NCBI GenBank assembly: GCA_042691655.1
Contig: CP170506.1
Span: 1,240,001-1,304,000 of the forward strand
Direction: 5' to 3'
Source: UBA695 sp042691655
GTDB taxonomy: Bacteria; Verrucomicrobiota; Verrucomicrobiia; Chthoniobacterales; Chthoniobacteraceae
Length of the DNA: 64,000 bases
The notes under the pieces were generated by a model. It did not search any database. It had not been told where the DNA came from and was given only the letters and a program-made list of their open reading frames with translations. Shown here piece by piece: positions 16,377 to 24,135 of this stretch (positions are counted from its first letter, which is position 1; each line of letters starts with the position of its first letter). The position numbers and the translations under genes were made by a program.

Positions 16377-16489
16377 ATAACCTCCCCCACTTTAAACGCC
16401 CCCGGGTGAGCCCGGCCCGGGATAGATTGCCCGATTGACCTGGCTCGCGGGTGGCCACATAATCGCGGCCGGAAATTACTCCTCTTTAT

Positions 16490-17365
16490 ATGGCAGCGCC
16501 TATTTACCGGCCTTACGAGATTACCGACGGGAAGAAATTCAAGCTCCGCAAGATGGACCCTGGCGACACGGGGAAAATCGGCTCGAAGGAAGCGGCGGAG
16601 GCGGCGCTCCAGCGAGGCGTCGAGGATATGCAAGCCCTCCAGGAAAAGCTCTACGCGCAGGACCGCCGGGCGCTCTTGCTGATTTTCCAGGCGATGGACG
16701 CGGCGGGCAAGGACGGGACGATCAAGCACGTCATGAGCGGGGTGAACCCGCAAGGCTGCCAGGTGACTTCCTTTAAGACGCCCTCCAGCGAGGAGCTGGA
16801 CCACGATTTTCTCTGGCGGACAAACCGGGCGCTGCCGGAACGGGGCCGCATCGGGATTTTTAACCGGAGCTATTACGAGGAGACGCTGGTGGTGCGCGTG
16901 CATCCGGAGATTCTCCAGCGGGAGAAGCTCCCCTGCATCTCGAAGCATATTTGGAAGGAGCGCTTCGAGGATATCAACGCGTATGAGCGTTACCTGACGC
17001 GCAACGGGGTCATTGTGCGCAAATTTTTCCTCAACGTCTCGCGGGAGGAGCAGCGGCGGCGCTTCCTGGACCGCCTGGCGCAGCCTTCGAAGAACTGGAA
17101 ATTCTCCATGGCCGATGCGGCGGAGCGCGAGCACTGGGATGACTACATGGAGGCCTACGAGGAGACGATCCGCCACACGGCCAGCGAGGATGCGCCGTGG
17201 TACGTGGTTCCGGCGGATAATAAGTGGTTTATGCGGTTGGTGGTGGCCGATGTGATCGTGGATACGCTCCGCTCGATGGATCTCGCTTTCCCGAAGGTGG
17301 ACCAGGAGAAGCGCAAGGAGCTGGCGGCCGTTCGCAAAGAATTGGAGGGGCAGAAAGTAGGATGA
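16490..17365 (+). CDS. ppk2: Polyphosphate kinase 2 (PPK2 family)
   Basis: A 291-residue cytoplasmic kinase that uses polyphosphate to phosphorylate nucleotides, or makes polyphosphate. Walker A is MDAAGKDGT (69-77), with the lid region EELDHDFLWRTNRALPERG and Walker B-like FNRSYYEE (125-131), followed by VRVHPE. WYVVPADNKWFMRLVVADVIVDTL closes the domain. The whole gene matches a one-domain class I type PPK2. Its TGA overlaps the start of the PH-domain gene by 4 nt (ATGA). Confidence 0.93.
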   Translation: MAAPIYRPYEITDGKKFKLRKMDPGDTGKIGSKEAAEAALQRGVEDMQALQEKLYAQDRRALLLIFQAMDAAGKDGTIKHVMSGVNPQGCQVTSFKTPSSEELDHDFLWRTNRALPERGRIGIFNRSYYEETLVVRVHPEILQREKLPCISKHIWKERFEDINAYERYLTRNGVIVRKFFLNVSREEQRRRFLDRLAQPSKNWKFSMADAAEREHWDDYMEAYEETIRHTASEDAPWYVVPADNKWFMRLVVADVIVDTLRSMDLAFPKVDQEKRKELAAVRKELEGQKVG

Positions 17366-17832
17366 GGTCGTTTCGCGCGCCCTGGAGCCTCTCCTTGCTG
17401 ATCGTGTCGGCGATTGGCACGGCGGTATTGCTGGTCGTCGCCTGGTGCGTGCCGCCTCCGGTGGGGGGCGGGCTCTATTGGCTCAAGCTGGTGCCGCTGG
17501 CGATTCTGGTGGGCGCGCTGGCGTTTGTGGTCCGGGGGTTTGAGATTACGCCCGGGGCGATTTTGGTGCGCCGGTTTTTTTGGACGACGCGCATTCCGAG
17601 GGCGGGGCTCATCGGGGCCTCAGTCGAGCCCCAGGCGATGAAGGGGAGCTTGCGGATTTGCGGCAACAGCGGGCTCTACGCCTTCAATGGCTTTTTCTGG
17701 AGCAAGCCGCTGGGGCGTTTCCGGGCGTATGTGACGGATCAGGAAAAAACGGTGGTGCTGCGTTTCGAAAAGCGCGTGGTGGTTCTCTCGCCGGACAATC
17801 CCGAGGAGTTTGTCCGCAGTTTGAACGGGTGA
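17362..17832 (+). CDS. PH-domain (bPH-like) membrane protein
   Basis: A 156-residue protein with two close N-terminal membrane segments (LSLLIVSAIGTAVLLVVAWCV and YWLKLVPLAILVGALAFVV) and a soluble C-terminal half: ITPGAILVRRFFWTTRIPRAGLIGASVEP, a loop with AFNGFFWSKPLGRFRAYVT, then the helix NPEEFVRSLNG. This layout (paired helices, a seven-strand sheet and a terminal helix preceded by SPDNPEEF) is that of bacterial PH domains such as PH_10. The start overlaps the ppk2 stop, so the two are translated together. No link between a PH domain and polyphosphate kinase is known to me. Confidence 0.75.
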   Translation: MRSFRAPWSLSLLIVSAIGTAVLLVVAWCVPPPVGGGLYWLKLVPLAILVGALAFVVRGFEITPGAILVRRFFWTTRIPRAGLIGASVEPQAMKGSLRICGNSGLYAFNGFFWSKPLGRFRAYVTDQEKTVVLRFEKRVVVLSPDNPEEFVRSLNG

Positions 17833-17893
17833 TTTGACATGATCGGCTCGGTGCGGGCGTGCGGATTTCAAAAGAACCGTTACACGGTGCGGA

Positions 17894-19861
17894 ATGCTCA
17901 AAACCGCATTAACGCTGACGGACGAACAGTTGGAACGAGTGGTGCGCTATGTGCGCAGCCGCATGGAGGCACTCCACGAGGCCCGCAACCAGGGATGGAT
18001 TCAGGGCCGGGAACATTTCGAGAAGGAATGGGACGATGATTTTTCGCATCGCGCCTGGTCAAGCGGGGTGTTCGCGCGCTCCAACGAGTCGCTAAACATG
18101 ATCGGAGCGGGGCTGGATTACATCCGCTGCCGACTCATTGATGAGATGTTCGGGAAGAAGGAGTGGTTCCTGGCCGAGCCCCGCGTGCCGGACCTCCTGG
18201 ACCCCGCGCTGAGCGACGAGGTGGACCACCATTTGCGCTGGAAGCTGGGGCCGGAACAGATTGATTTCCCGGCCGTGTCGCGGGAGATCGTCACGCAAGC
18301 CTGCAAGCTGGGCGAGTGCGTGACGAAGATATTCTATAAGACTGAGGAGGAGACCTTCGAGCGCATTGCCTCGATCCTCTGGGATGAACGTACCGACTCG
18401 CCGGTGCTGACGCCGGACGGGGAGTTTGTGTTCGAGGAGGGGCCCCAGGAGGCGCTTGCGGCGGCATTGATGGTGCCGCTCGACTTTGTTTCGGAGTGGC
18501 ATCCGGGCGACCCGATTTCGCCTGACAGCCTGCCGGAGGGCTTTGCGTGGAAGGAGCAGATTGTCTCCAACCGCAAGATCCGCTCGACGGGGGCGCGGGC
18601 CGTGCCGCTGCATTATAAGGAGTTCTACATTCCGCTCAACGCGCCGTCGCTGCACGAGGCGAATTTCGTGGCGCACCTGACTTCGGTGCGGCTCTCGCAG
18701 CTTTGCGCGCATCTCGGGATCACCCTGGATACGCCCGAGGGTGAGGCGGCCGATACAGAGCCGGGCGTGGAGGGATACCTGCGGCGGGCGCTCCTCCAGA
18801 TCCGCTCGGGCGGGGGCAACGAGCCGGAAACGGCTTCGGAAAAGCCGCGCCGGGGCGAGGGGGATGAGATTCCGCTGCCGGACGAGGACCCGGAATTGCG
18901 CGTGGCGGAGGCGTACTTTACCTTCGATGCGCGCGGCGATGGGCGGCCCGTCCGCGTGTTCATGATGGTGGCCTACGATTACGATGTGCCGATTTTCTGG
19001 GACTACATTGCCAACGTGACGCCCGACGGGCGCTACCCCTTCGAGGTGGTGACGGTCAACAAGGAGCCTCACCGGTGGTATGGGAAGAGCTGGTTCCAGA
19101 AATTCGAGCGCTTCCAGCATTTGATCGACAAGCTGACCAACCAGGTGCTTTACCGCAATGACCTCGCGGCCAACCCGGTCAAATTCCGCCGCAAGGAGGC
19201 GGTGGTGCAATGGCAGGACGACCAGCCCTTTGAGATCGGGCCCGACCAGGTTTTCGATCTCAACGACGGCTACACGGCCCAGGACGCGTTGCAGACGGCG
19301 ACGATTCCCGACCTGGATGATCAGACGAAGTTCCTGCTCGAAACGGTGATCTCGACATGGCGGATTCGCGCCGGGGTCTCGACGGCAACGCAGGGGAGCT
19401 TCGGCGGGATTCCCAGTGAGAAGACCGCCACGGGCGCGCAGCAAGTCGAGGAGGTGGGGACGACAATCTTTAAGCCGCTCTTGGCGGAGATTCGGCGCGG
19501 CGTTGAAGCGGTGCTCCGGCAGGTGGTGCGCTATGAATACGCCTACCTGGACGCGGATGAGACGTTCCCGTTCCTGGAGGAGGGGGCTCGGTGCTTCGGG
19601 GTGCTGGAATGCGGGAGTGTGCAGGATCTGGATCTCGACGTGGAGCTCTGCCTGGCCTCGGATGAAATGGACGCGGATACGGCGCGCTCGGCGGTCGATT
19701 TCTTTAACCAATTCCTCGCCGTGCCGGATGATTACAAGGCCGTGGCCGCGCCGCTTTTCGCAAACGTCTACCGGAGCCTCAAGATTGACCACGCCGAGGA
19801 GTACTTTGAAAAAGCGCTGCAAGTCGCGGGGCTCACGCCGCCCGATGAGGAGGGGCGTTGA
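17894..19861 (+). CDS. Phage-portal-like protein, orphan
   Basis: A 655-residue soluble protein. It has the general layout of podovirus/P22-type portal proteins: an alpha-helical start (LEALHEARNQGW-like, HFEKEWDDDF), a stretch with FFxxP-type sequence (WFLAEPRVPDLLDPA), then WYGKSWFQKFERFQHLIDKLTNQVLYRN and, near residue 510, a Thr-Ala-Thr-Gly segment (SEKTATGAQQVEE) followed by a long helix (LAEIRRGVEAVLRQVVRYEYAY). Portal proteins are 500-750 residues, so the length fits. No terminase, capsid, protease or tail gene is nearby. The function is inferred from these segments only; a wholly different large protein cannot be excluded. Confidence 0.6.
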   Translation: MLKTALTLTDEQLERVVRYVRSRMEALHEARNQGWIQGREHFEKEWDDDFSHRAWSSGVFARSNESLNMIGAGLDYIRCRLIDEMFGKKEWFLAEPRVPDLLDPALSDEVDHHLRWKLGPEQIDFPAVSREIVTQACKLGECVTKIFYKTEEETFERIASILWDERTDSPVLTPDGEFVFEEGPQEALAAALMVPLDFVSEWHPGDPISPDSLPEGFAWKEQIVSNRKIRSTGARAVPLHYKEFYIPLNAPSLHEANFVAHLTSVRLSQLCAHLGITLDTPEGEAADTEPGVEGYLRRALLQIRSGGGNEPETASEKPRRGEGDEIPLPDEDPELRVAEAYFTFDARGDGRPVRVFMMVAYDYDVPIFWDYIANVTPDGRYPFEVVTVNKEPHRWYGKSWFQKFERFQHLIDKLTNQVLYRNDLAANPVKFRRKEAVVQWQDDQPFEIGPDQVFDLNDGYTAQDALQTATIPDLDDQTKFLLETVISTWRIRAGVSTATQGSFGGIPSEKTATGAQQVEEVGTTIFKPLLAEIRRGVEAVLRQVVRYEYAYLDADETFPFLEEGARCFGVLECGSVQDLDLDVELCLASDEMDADTARSAVDFFNQFLAVPDDYKAVAAPLFANVYRSLKIDHAEEYFEKALQVAGLTPPDEEGR

Positions 19862-20130
19862 CGCCGGAGCAGGCGCTGGAACGGTGCGCCGCCATCTCGG
19901 AGGAACTGGCGATATTACGGAAGGTTCCCCGGGAGGCGGCGGCGATCCTGAACCGTGAGCTGGAGCGCATCGTGGCCTTTCACACGGAGAAATGCTGCGA
20001 CGCGCGGCTCACGGCGGGGGAGAGCGACCGGCACAAGGAGGCGCGGGCGCTCGCGCGCGGCCTGGGCGGTTTTTTCGAAAAACGCACGGCCGCGCTGATG
20101 GATGAGATGATCAAACTGCGGCGGGGCTGA
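19858..20130 (+). CDS. Small helical protein coupled to the portal-like gene
   Basis: A 90-residue protein starting with a TTG whose last two bases are shared with the TGA of the portal-like gene (TTGA, 4-nt overlap). It is mostly helical and charged (LERCAAISEELAILRKVPREAAAILNREL; KEARALARGLGGFFEKRTAALMDEMIKLRRG). No known family was recognised. The coupling suggests that it works with the portal-like product, for example as a small accessory or scaffold, but this is inferred. If the start is another codon, the gene would still be in this frame. Confidence 0.55.
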   Translation: MTPEQALERCAAISEELAILRKVPREAAAILNRELERIVAFHTEKCCDARLTAGESDRHKEARALARGLGGFFEKRTAALMDEMIKLRRG

Positions 20131-20243
20131 ATTTAACACAGAGGACACGGAGCGCACAGAGGGCACGGAGATTTAAGACCGAGTTTGGATGCAATAGCAT
20201 CAATAATTTCTCGGCCTTTGTCTCTGTGTCCTCTGTGGTGAGC
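20131..20243. repeat. Hairpin-forming intergenic repeat (CACAGAGGACACGGAG type)
   Basis: CACAGAGGACACGGAG (20137-20152) faces CTCTGTGTCCTCTGTG (20222-20237), 15 of 16 positions pairing. A further CACAGAGGGCACGGAG lies beside the first arm. It fills the gap between two convergent genes and belongs to a type of tandem-purine repeat found between genes of many bacteria; the related copy is at 6148-6290. Confidence 0.7.
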
Positions 20244-20247
20244 TCCC

Positions 20248-22395
20248 CTATTCCGTCCCACTGCGCAGGACGGTGAGGGACCACGGGGGGATCGTCACCA
20301 GCGGCTGATCTGCCGCCGGGGTGACGACTGCCCGGGTCGCCGGGTGGCTGCGGGTGGCGTGGCTGGCTTTGCCCTCCATTTTCCATTCGTATTCTTTGGA
20401 GGAGAAGGTGAAGGTTTCAAATGGCGCGGTGAAGGGGGAGGGGGATGCCGCGTCATTTTTCACGAATTCGGCCGAGACGGCGTAGGCGCGTTTCGGGTCT
20501 TTGTTGATGAGCATGAGCGACCAGCGGCCGTCGGGGCGCTGGACGGGGTAGGCGGCGACCAGCGGGGCGCCGGTGACTTTGGCCGGGTAGAGGCGATGGC
20601 TGCCGCCGTCGGCCTGCGCCCATTGGTGGGTGAGCAAATGCGCGGCGTGGTAGGTGGCCGTGGGGTTGGGGCTTCCGTTTTCGTGGGCGAGGAGGATCGT
20701 GTTATTGCCCCAGGCCTCGCCGCCCCAGTCGTTTTGCAGGCCCTCGGGCTCGTAACCGTAGAGGAAGGAGGTGGCTCCATTCATGGAAAGAAACAGGCAG
20801 GCTACCTCGGTGTTCATCAAGGCCCCGCCCAGGTCCAGCTCCGCCGGGTTGGCGTAGGCGGAGTAGCCGAACTCCGAAATGAGGAGCGGGATATCCGCAG
20901 GGGCCGAGGCGCGAATGAGGTTGATGGCGTTGCGGAGCAGCCCGGCGTGGCTGGCGACTTCCTCGGAGATGACGCGCATGCCTTCGTTAAAGGGATACCA
21001 CTCGAAAGAGAGGAAGCGGAAATCTTCGAGCCGGTTGCGCTCTTTCAGGTAATCCACAAACGCCCGAGTCCAGAGGCCCCGGTGGAAGCCGGTGAGCGTT
21101 TCGGGCGCGTCGCCCTCGACGGTCACGAAGCTGGGGCCGCCGAGGGTGGCGGCGGGGTTGATCTCGCGAATCCGGCTGGCGGTTTGCAGGTAGAGCGCGG
21201 CGAAGTCGGTGGGCTCGATGCGCTGGCCGTCGGGCTCCTCGCCCAGCTCCACGCGGTTGTAGGCAATGCCGCGCGCTTTCAGGTACGCGACGATGCCCGC
21301 GGCGTTTTCGGGCGTGTCGTAGAAAACCGGCACGGGGACCATGAGCGGCAGGCCGCGCATGAGGCCGGACTCGGCCACGAGGTCGAATCCGGGCTGCGTG
21401 ACGCCCAAATCGCGGTCGCTCTCGCGGTGCCACGGATCGGTGGAGGAGGCGTACGTCACGGTCTGCTGCCGCGAGGGCTTGTGCGCGAGGGCATCGTGAA
21501 AAACTCCCTTGGCATCGACTTCGCCCACTTCGATTTCCCGGATGGCGTACCCGAGGTGATCCCGCTCATCGGTCGAGGTCGGGTCGAGCGCGGTGCGGGA
21601 GCTCTCCAGCAACCGGACGCGGAGGTGCCGGGCTTTTACGGATTTTTCGCCAAGCCGGATCAGCGCATCGCCACCGGTGCCGCCGGTGAGGGCCCCGTGC
21701 TCGAAACGCGTCCACTGGCCGGGGAGTGTCATGCCGAAATAGGGCTCGTCGCCGAGGTTGCCGTACTTCACTTCGAACTGCGTGGCGTAGGGCGCGGCCC
21801 AGTGAATGCGAATGGCGTTGATGGCGACGGCTTTGGGGAAATGCACCGCCACCCATTGCGGATGCGAACCGGCCGGGTCGTGGGTGAATTTCTCGTCCAG
21901 GTACGGGTTGCTCTTCCAGAAGGTGCGCAAATCGCCGTCGTCGAGCATCGACCAGCCGTCGTTGTTGGCCTCATCCAGCGTGTCGCCGCGTCGGGGAAGG
22001 CGGTAGCCGTAGCAGAGGCGAATGGGCTCCTCGGACGCGGTGTCGGAGGTCCAGTAGCCTTGCTGGTGTTCGGGATCGCTCCAGCGTCCCTTGGGGTTCC
22101 AATGCCAGGCCTCGATGGCCAGCTCGGTGCGCAGCCGGTAGGAGAGCGGGTGAAGCCCGACGGCGAGCATTTCCTTCAAGACGGCCGGTTTGTAGGTGGC
22201 TAGCGTCTCCTTCTCCCCATGGCCGTCAACGCCCGCGCCGAGGGCTTGGAGCGGATCGAACACGGCGTCGGGCCGGTCGAGTGAAATCTTCACCTCCAGC
22301 GGAGTGGCCTGGGCTTTTGCCGCGGAGGGGAAAAGGAGCGCCGCCGAAGCCATGGCGGCGGTGGCCCCATTTAAAAGGGATGCACGGTTTTTCAT
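20248..22395 (-). CDS. Secreted glycoside hydrolase-like protein with a discoidin (F5/8 C) domain
   Basis: A 715-residue exported protein. A signal peptide (MASAALLFPSAAKAQA) leads to a region with a discoidin-like domain at about residues 125-260 (MLDDGDLRTFWKSNPYLDEKF and WVAVHFPKAVAINAIRIHW) and then a (beta/alpha)8 catalytic region. Its candidate acid/base glutamate is in VELGEEPDG and the nucleophile in LLISEFGYSAYA, the pattern of clan GH-A enzymes such as GH39 or GH5. A C-terminal beta domain follows (WSLMLINKDPKRAYAVS). The start at 22395 begins the signal peptide; an open frame runs to 22644. The substrate is unknown. It is divergent from the SGNH hydrolase gene. Confidence 0.7.
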   Translation of the reverse strand: MKNRASLLNGATAAMASAALLFPSAAKAQATPLEVKISLDRPDAVFDPLQALGAGVDGHGEKETLATYKPAVLKEMLAVGLHPLSYRLRTELAIEAWHWNPKGRWSDPEHQQGYWTSDTASEEPIRLCYGYRLPRRGDTLDEANNDGWSMLDDGDLRTFWKSNPYLDEKFTHDPAGSHPQWVAVHFPKAVAINAIRIHWAAPYATQFEVKYGNLGDEPYFGMTLPGQWTRFEHGALTGGTGGDALIRLGEKSVKARHLRVRLLESSRTALDPTSTDERDHLGYAIREIEVGEVDAKGVFHDALAHKPSRQQTVTYASSTDPWHRESDRDLGVTQPGFDLVAESGLMRGLPLMVPVPVFYDTPENAAGIVAYLKARGIAYNRVELGEEPDGQRIEPTDFAALYLQTASRIREINPAATLGGPSFVTVEGDAPETLTGFHRGLWTRAFVDYLKERNRLEDFRFLSFEWYPFNEGMRVISEEVASHAGLLRNAINLIRASAPADIPLLISEFGYSAYANPAELDLGGALMNTEVACLFLSMNGATSFLYGYEPEGLQNDWGGEAWGNNTILLAHENGSPNPTATYHAAHLLTHQWAQADGGSHRLYPAKVTGAPLVAAYPVQRPDGRWSLMLINKDPKRAYAVSAEFVKNDAASPSPFTAPFETFTFSSKEYEWKMEGKASHATRSHPATRAVVTPAADQPLVTIPPWSLTVLRSGTE

Positions 22396-22507
22396 GAAAA
22401 CAGAAACGTCACCCTTCCAAAAGACCGGGGGAAAGGGAAGCAAAACTGAATGAATTATGTTTTGATTGAGCGGTCCCGGGATCGCGGGTATATGGGCTGA
22501 CTCATTT

Positions 22508-23494
22508 ATGAAATTAAAGTCATGCGGTATTCTCGCGTTGGTTTTTGCGGGGCTGCTCGGTACGAGCCCGGCTGAAATCCAAGTCCAGAGCGGACAAAAG
22601 GTCGCCTTTCTTGGCGATTCCATTACCCAATTCGGGTGGAGCAACCCTGAAGGCTACGTTCACCTTGTGACGGATGCTCTGGAGTTCGCCGGGGTCAAAA
22701 TCCAGCCGCTGCCCGTCGGGATCAGCGGAAACACTTCGCGCAATATGCTGGACCGCGTGGATGCCCAGGTGATCAGCCGCAAGGCGGACTGGATGACGCT
22801 CAGTTGCGGTGTGAACGACGTGTGGCACCATGACGCGACCCATGTGGATCTGGAGCCCTACAAGGCCAACATCACGGCCATCGTGGATAAGGCGCAGGCT
22901 GCCGGAATCAAGGTCGTGATCCTTACTGCCACGATGATTCAGGAAAAAGACAACCCCGACAACCAAGCCCTGGTGGCCTACAACGATTTTCTGCGCCAAC
23001 TCGCCAAGGAGCGGAACCTGCCGCTGGCGGATCTCAACACGCGGTGCTGGGATGTTTTGAAAGCCAATCCCCCGGCTCCCGGCAGCACGCGGTTGACCGT
23101 GGACGGGGTGCATATGAACCCGGATGGCAATATGCTGATGGCCCGCGGAATTCTGGAAGCCTTCGGTATGGAAAAAGCGCAGATCGACGCTTTTGAAAAA
23201 AAATGGCGCTCTTTGCCCGATGCCGTCGGTGTTCCCGCCAATCTGAGCCTTGGTATTCAGACGCCGGTTCGCACTTCGGCGGGGGGCTACGCCAAATTAA
23301 ATGAGGCGGCCCGCCAGCAGAAAATCTCGCTGCAACAACTGGCTGGCAGCTATCAATTCGAGGCGCTCAAAACCGTGCTCAAGGCGCACGAAGCGGATAG
23401 CGACCTCACGCTCACCCGCTTCCAGTCGGACAAGGCGCTCCAGAGTGAGTTCCAGGAAGTCTATTCGCGGAAAATTCAAGAGGCCGCAAAGTAG
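22508..23494 (+). CDS. Secreted SGNH/GDSL-family hydrolase
   Basis: A 328-residue exported esterase-like protein. A signal peptide (GILALVFAGLLGTSPA) is followed by the SGNH blocks: FLGDSIT (block I, catalytic Ser), GISGNTS (block II Gly), CGVNDVW (block III Asn) and DGVHMNPDG (block V Asp/His). About 100 residues after the catalytic domain form a helical C-terminal extension rich in Gln and Lys. The start at 22508 begins the signal peptide. It probably acts on acylated sugars, in keeping with the adjacent glycosidase, but the substrate is not known. Confidence 0.85.
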   Translation: MKLKSCGILALVFAGLLGTSPAEIQVQSGQKVAFLGDSITQFGWSNPEGYVHLVTDALEFAGVKIQPLPVGISGNTSRNMLDRVDAQVISRKADWMTLSCGVNDVWHHDATHVDLEPYKANITAIVDKAQAAGIKVVILTATMIQEKDNPDNQALVAYNDFLRQLAKERNLPLADLNTRCWDVLKANPPAPGSTRLTVDGVHMNPDGNMLMARGILEAFGMEKAQIDAFEKKWRSLPDAVGVPANLSLGIQTPVRTSAGGYAKLNEAARQQKISLQQLAGSYQFEALKTVLKAHEADSDLTLTRFQSDKALQSEFQEVYSRKIQEAAK

Positions 23495-23522
23495 CGGCTC
23501 TTTTAAAAAATGCGGGGCGGCG

Positions 23523-24065
23523 TTAGATGAGCCCGAGCTTCATCTTGCCCGCCTCGCTGATCATCGACTGATCCCATGGCGGGTCCCAGACCAAGTCCAC
23601 AATGGCTTCCTCAATTCCGGCGATGCTCTCAACGCGCATCCGCGCTTCCGCCGCGATGGTCGGGCCCATGCCGCAGCCGGGAGCCGTGAGGGTCATTTTC
23701 ACGGACACCTTGGTTTTGCCATTCTCCTGGCGTTCGAGCTGGCAGTCGTAAATCAAGCCCAGGTCGACGATATTGACCGGGATTTCCGGATCATAGCAGG
23801 TCTTCAACTGGTTCCAGACCGCCGCTTCGTCGACTTCCGCCACGTGTTCCCCGGCGGCCGCCTTGGTGGGGACCTCCTGGCCGATGGCGTCGGCGTTGTT
23901 GTCGGTGATTCGGTAAAGGTAGCCTGTTTCCGTCGAGACGGTGTAGCTGCCGCCCAGGGATTGGGTGACGGTTACGCGCGTCCCGACCGGGAGGGTGATC
24001 TTCGTCCCCTGGGGGATCTGGATCGCCTCACAGTCACGCGTCAGTTCAATTTCGTCGTCGTGCAT
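23523..24065 (-). CDS. sufT: Putative Fe-S cluster assembly protein SufT
   Basis: A 180-residue cytoplasmic protein with an N-terminal beta-rich extension (about 1-75) and a C-terminal MIP18/DUF59 domain. The domain carries CYDPEIPVNIVDLGLIYD (residues 90-107) and the conserved LTAPGCGMG (126-134, Cys131). SufT helps mature Fe-S proteins in some bacteria. It is the last gene on the minus strand of the block, starting 70 bp after the end of the jetC-like gene. No other suf genes are in the window. Confidence 0.88.
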   Translation of the reverse strand: MHDDEIELTRDCEAIQIPQGTKITLPVGTRVTVTQSLGGSYTVSTETGYLYRITDNNADAIGQEVPTKAAAGEHVAEVDEAAVWNQLKTCYDPEIPVNIVDLGLIYDCQLERQENGKTKVSVKMTLTAPGCGMGPTIAAEARMRVESIAGIEEAIVDLVWDPPWDQSMISEAGKMKLGLI

Positions 24066-24135
24066 CTTCCCACAAAATGGAGCAGATGAGTCTCAAGAGC
24101 AACTCCCAATTGAGACTGTCGGCTGGAAACTGGGC

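Noticed and set aside
18092..19822. Long minus-strand open frame (576 codons) opposite the portal-like gene
   Set aside because: Arg-, His- and Leu-rich with no recognisable domain; it mirrors a GC-rich gene on the plus strand, a common shadow effect.
17894..20130. An intact prophage
   Set aside because: No integrase, terminase, capsid, tail or lysis gene and no attachment-site repeats were seen around the portal-like gene.
20344..22203. 619-codon plus-strand frame opposite the discoidin/glycosidase gene
   Set aside because: Extremely Gly- and Val-rich with no domain; a shadow of the minus-strand gene.
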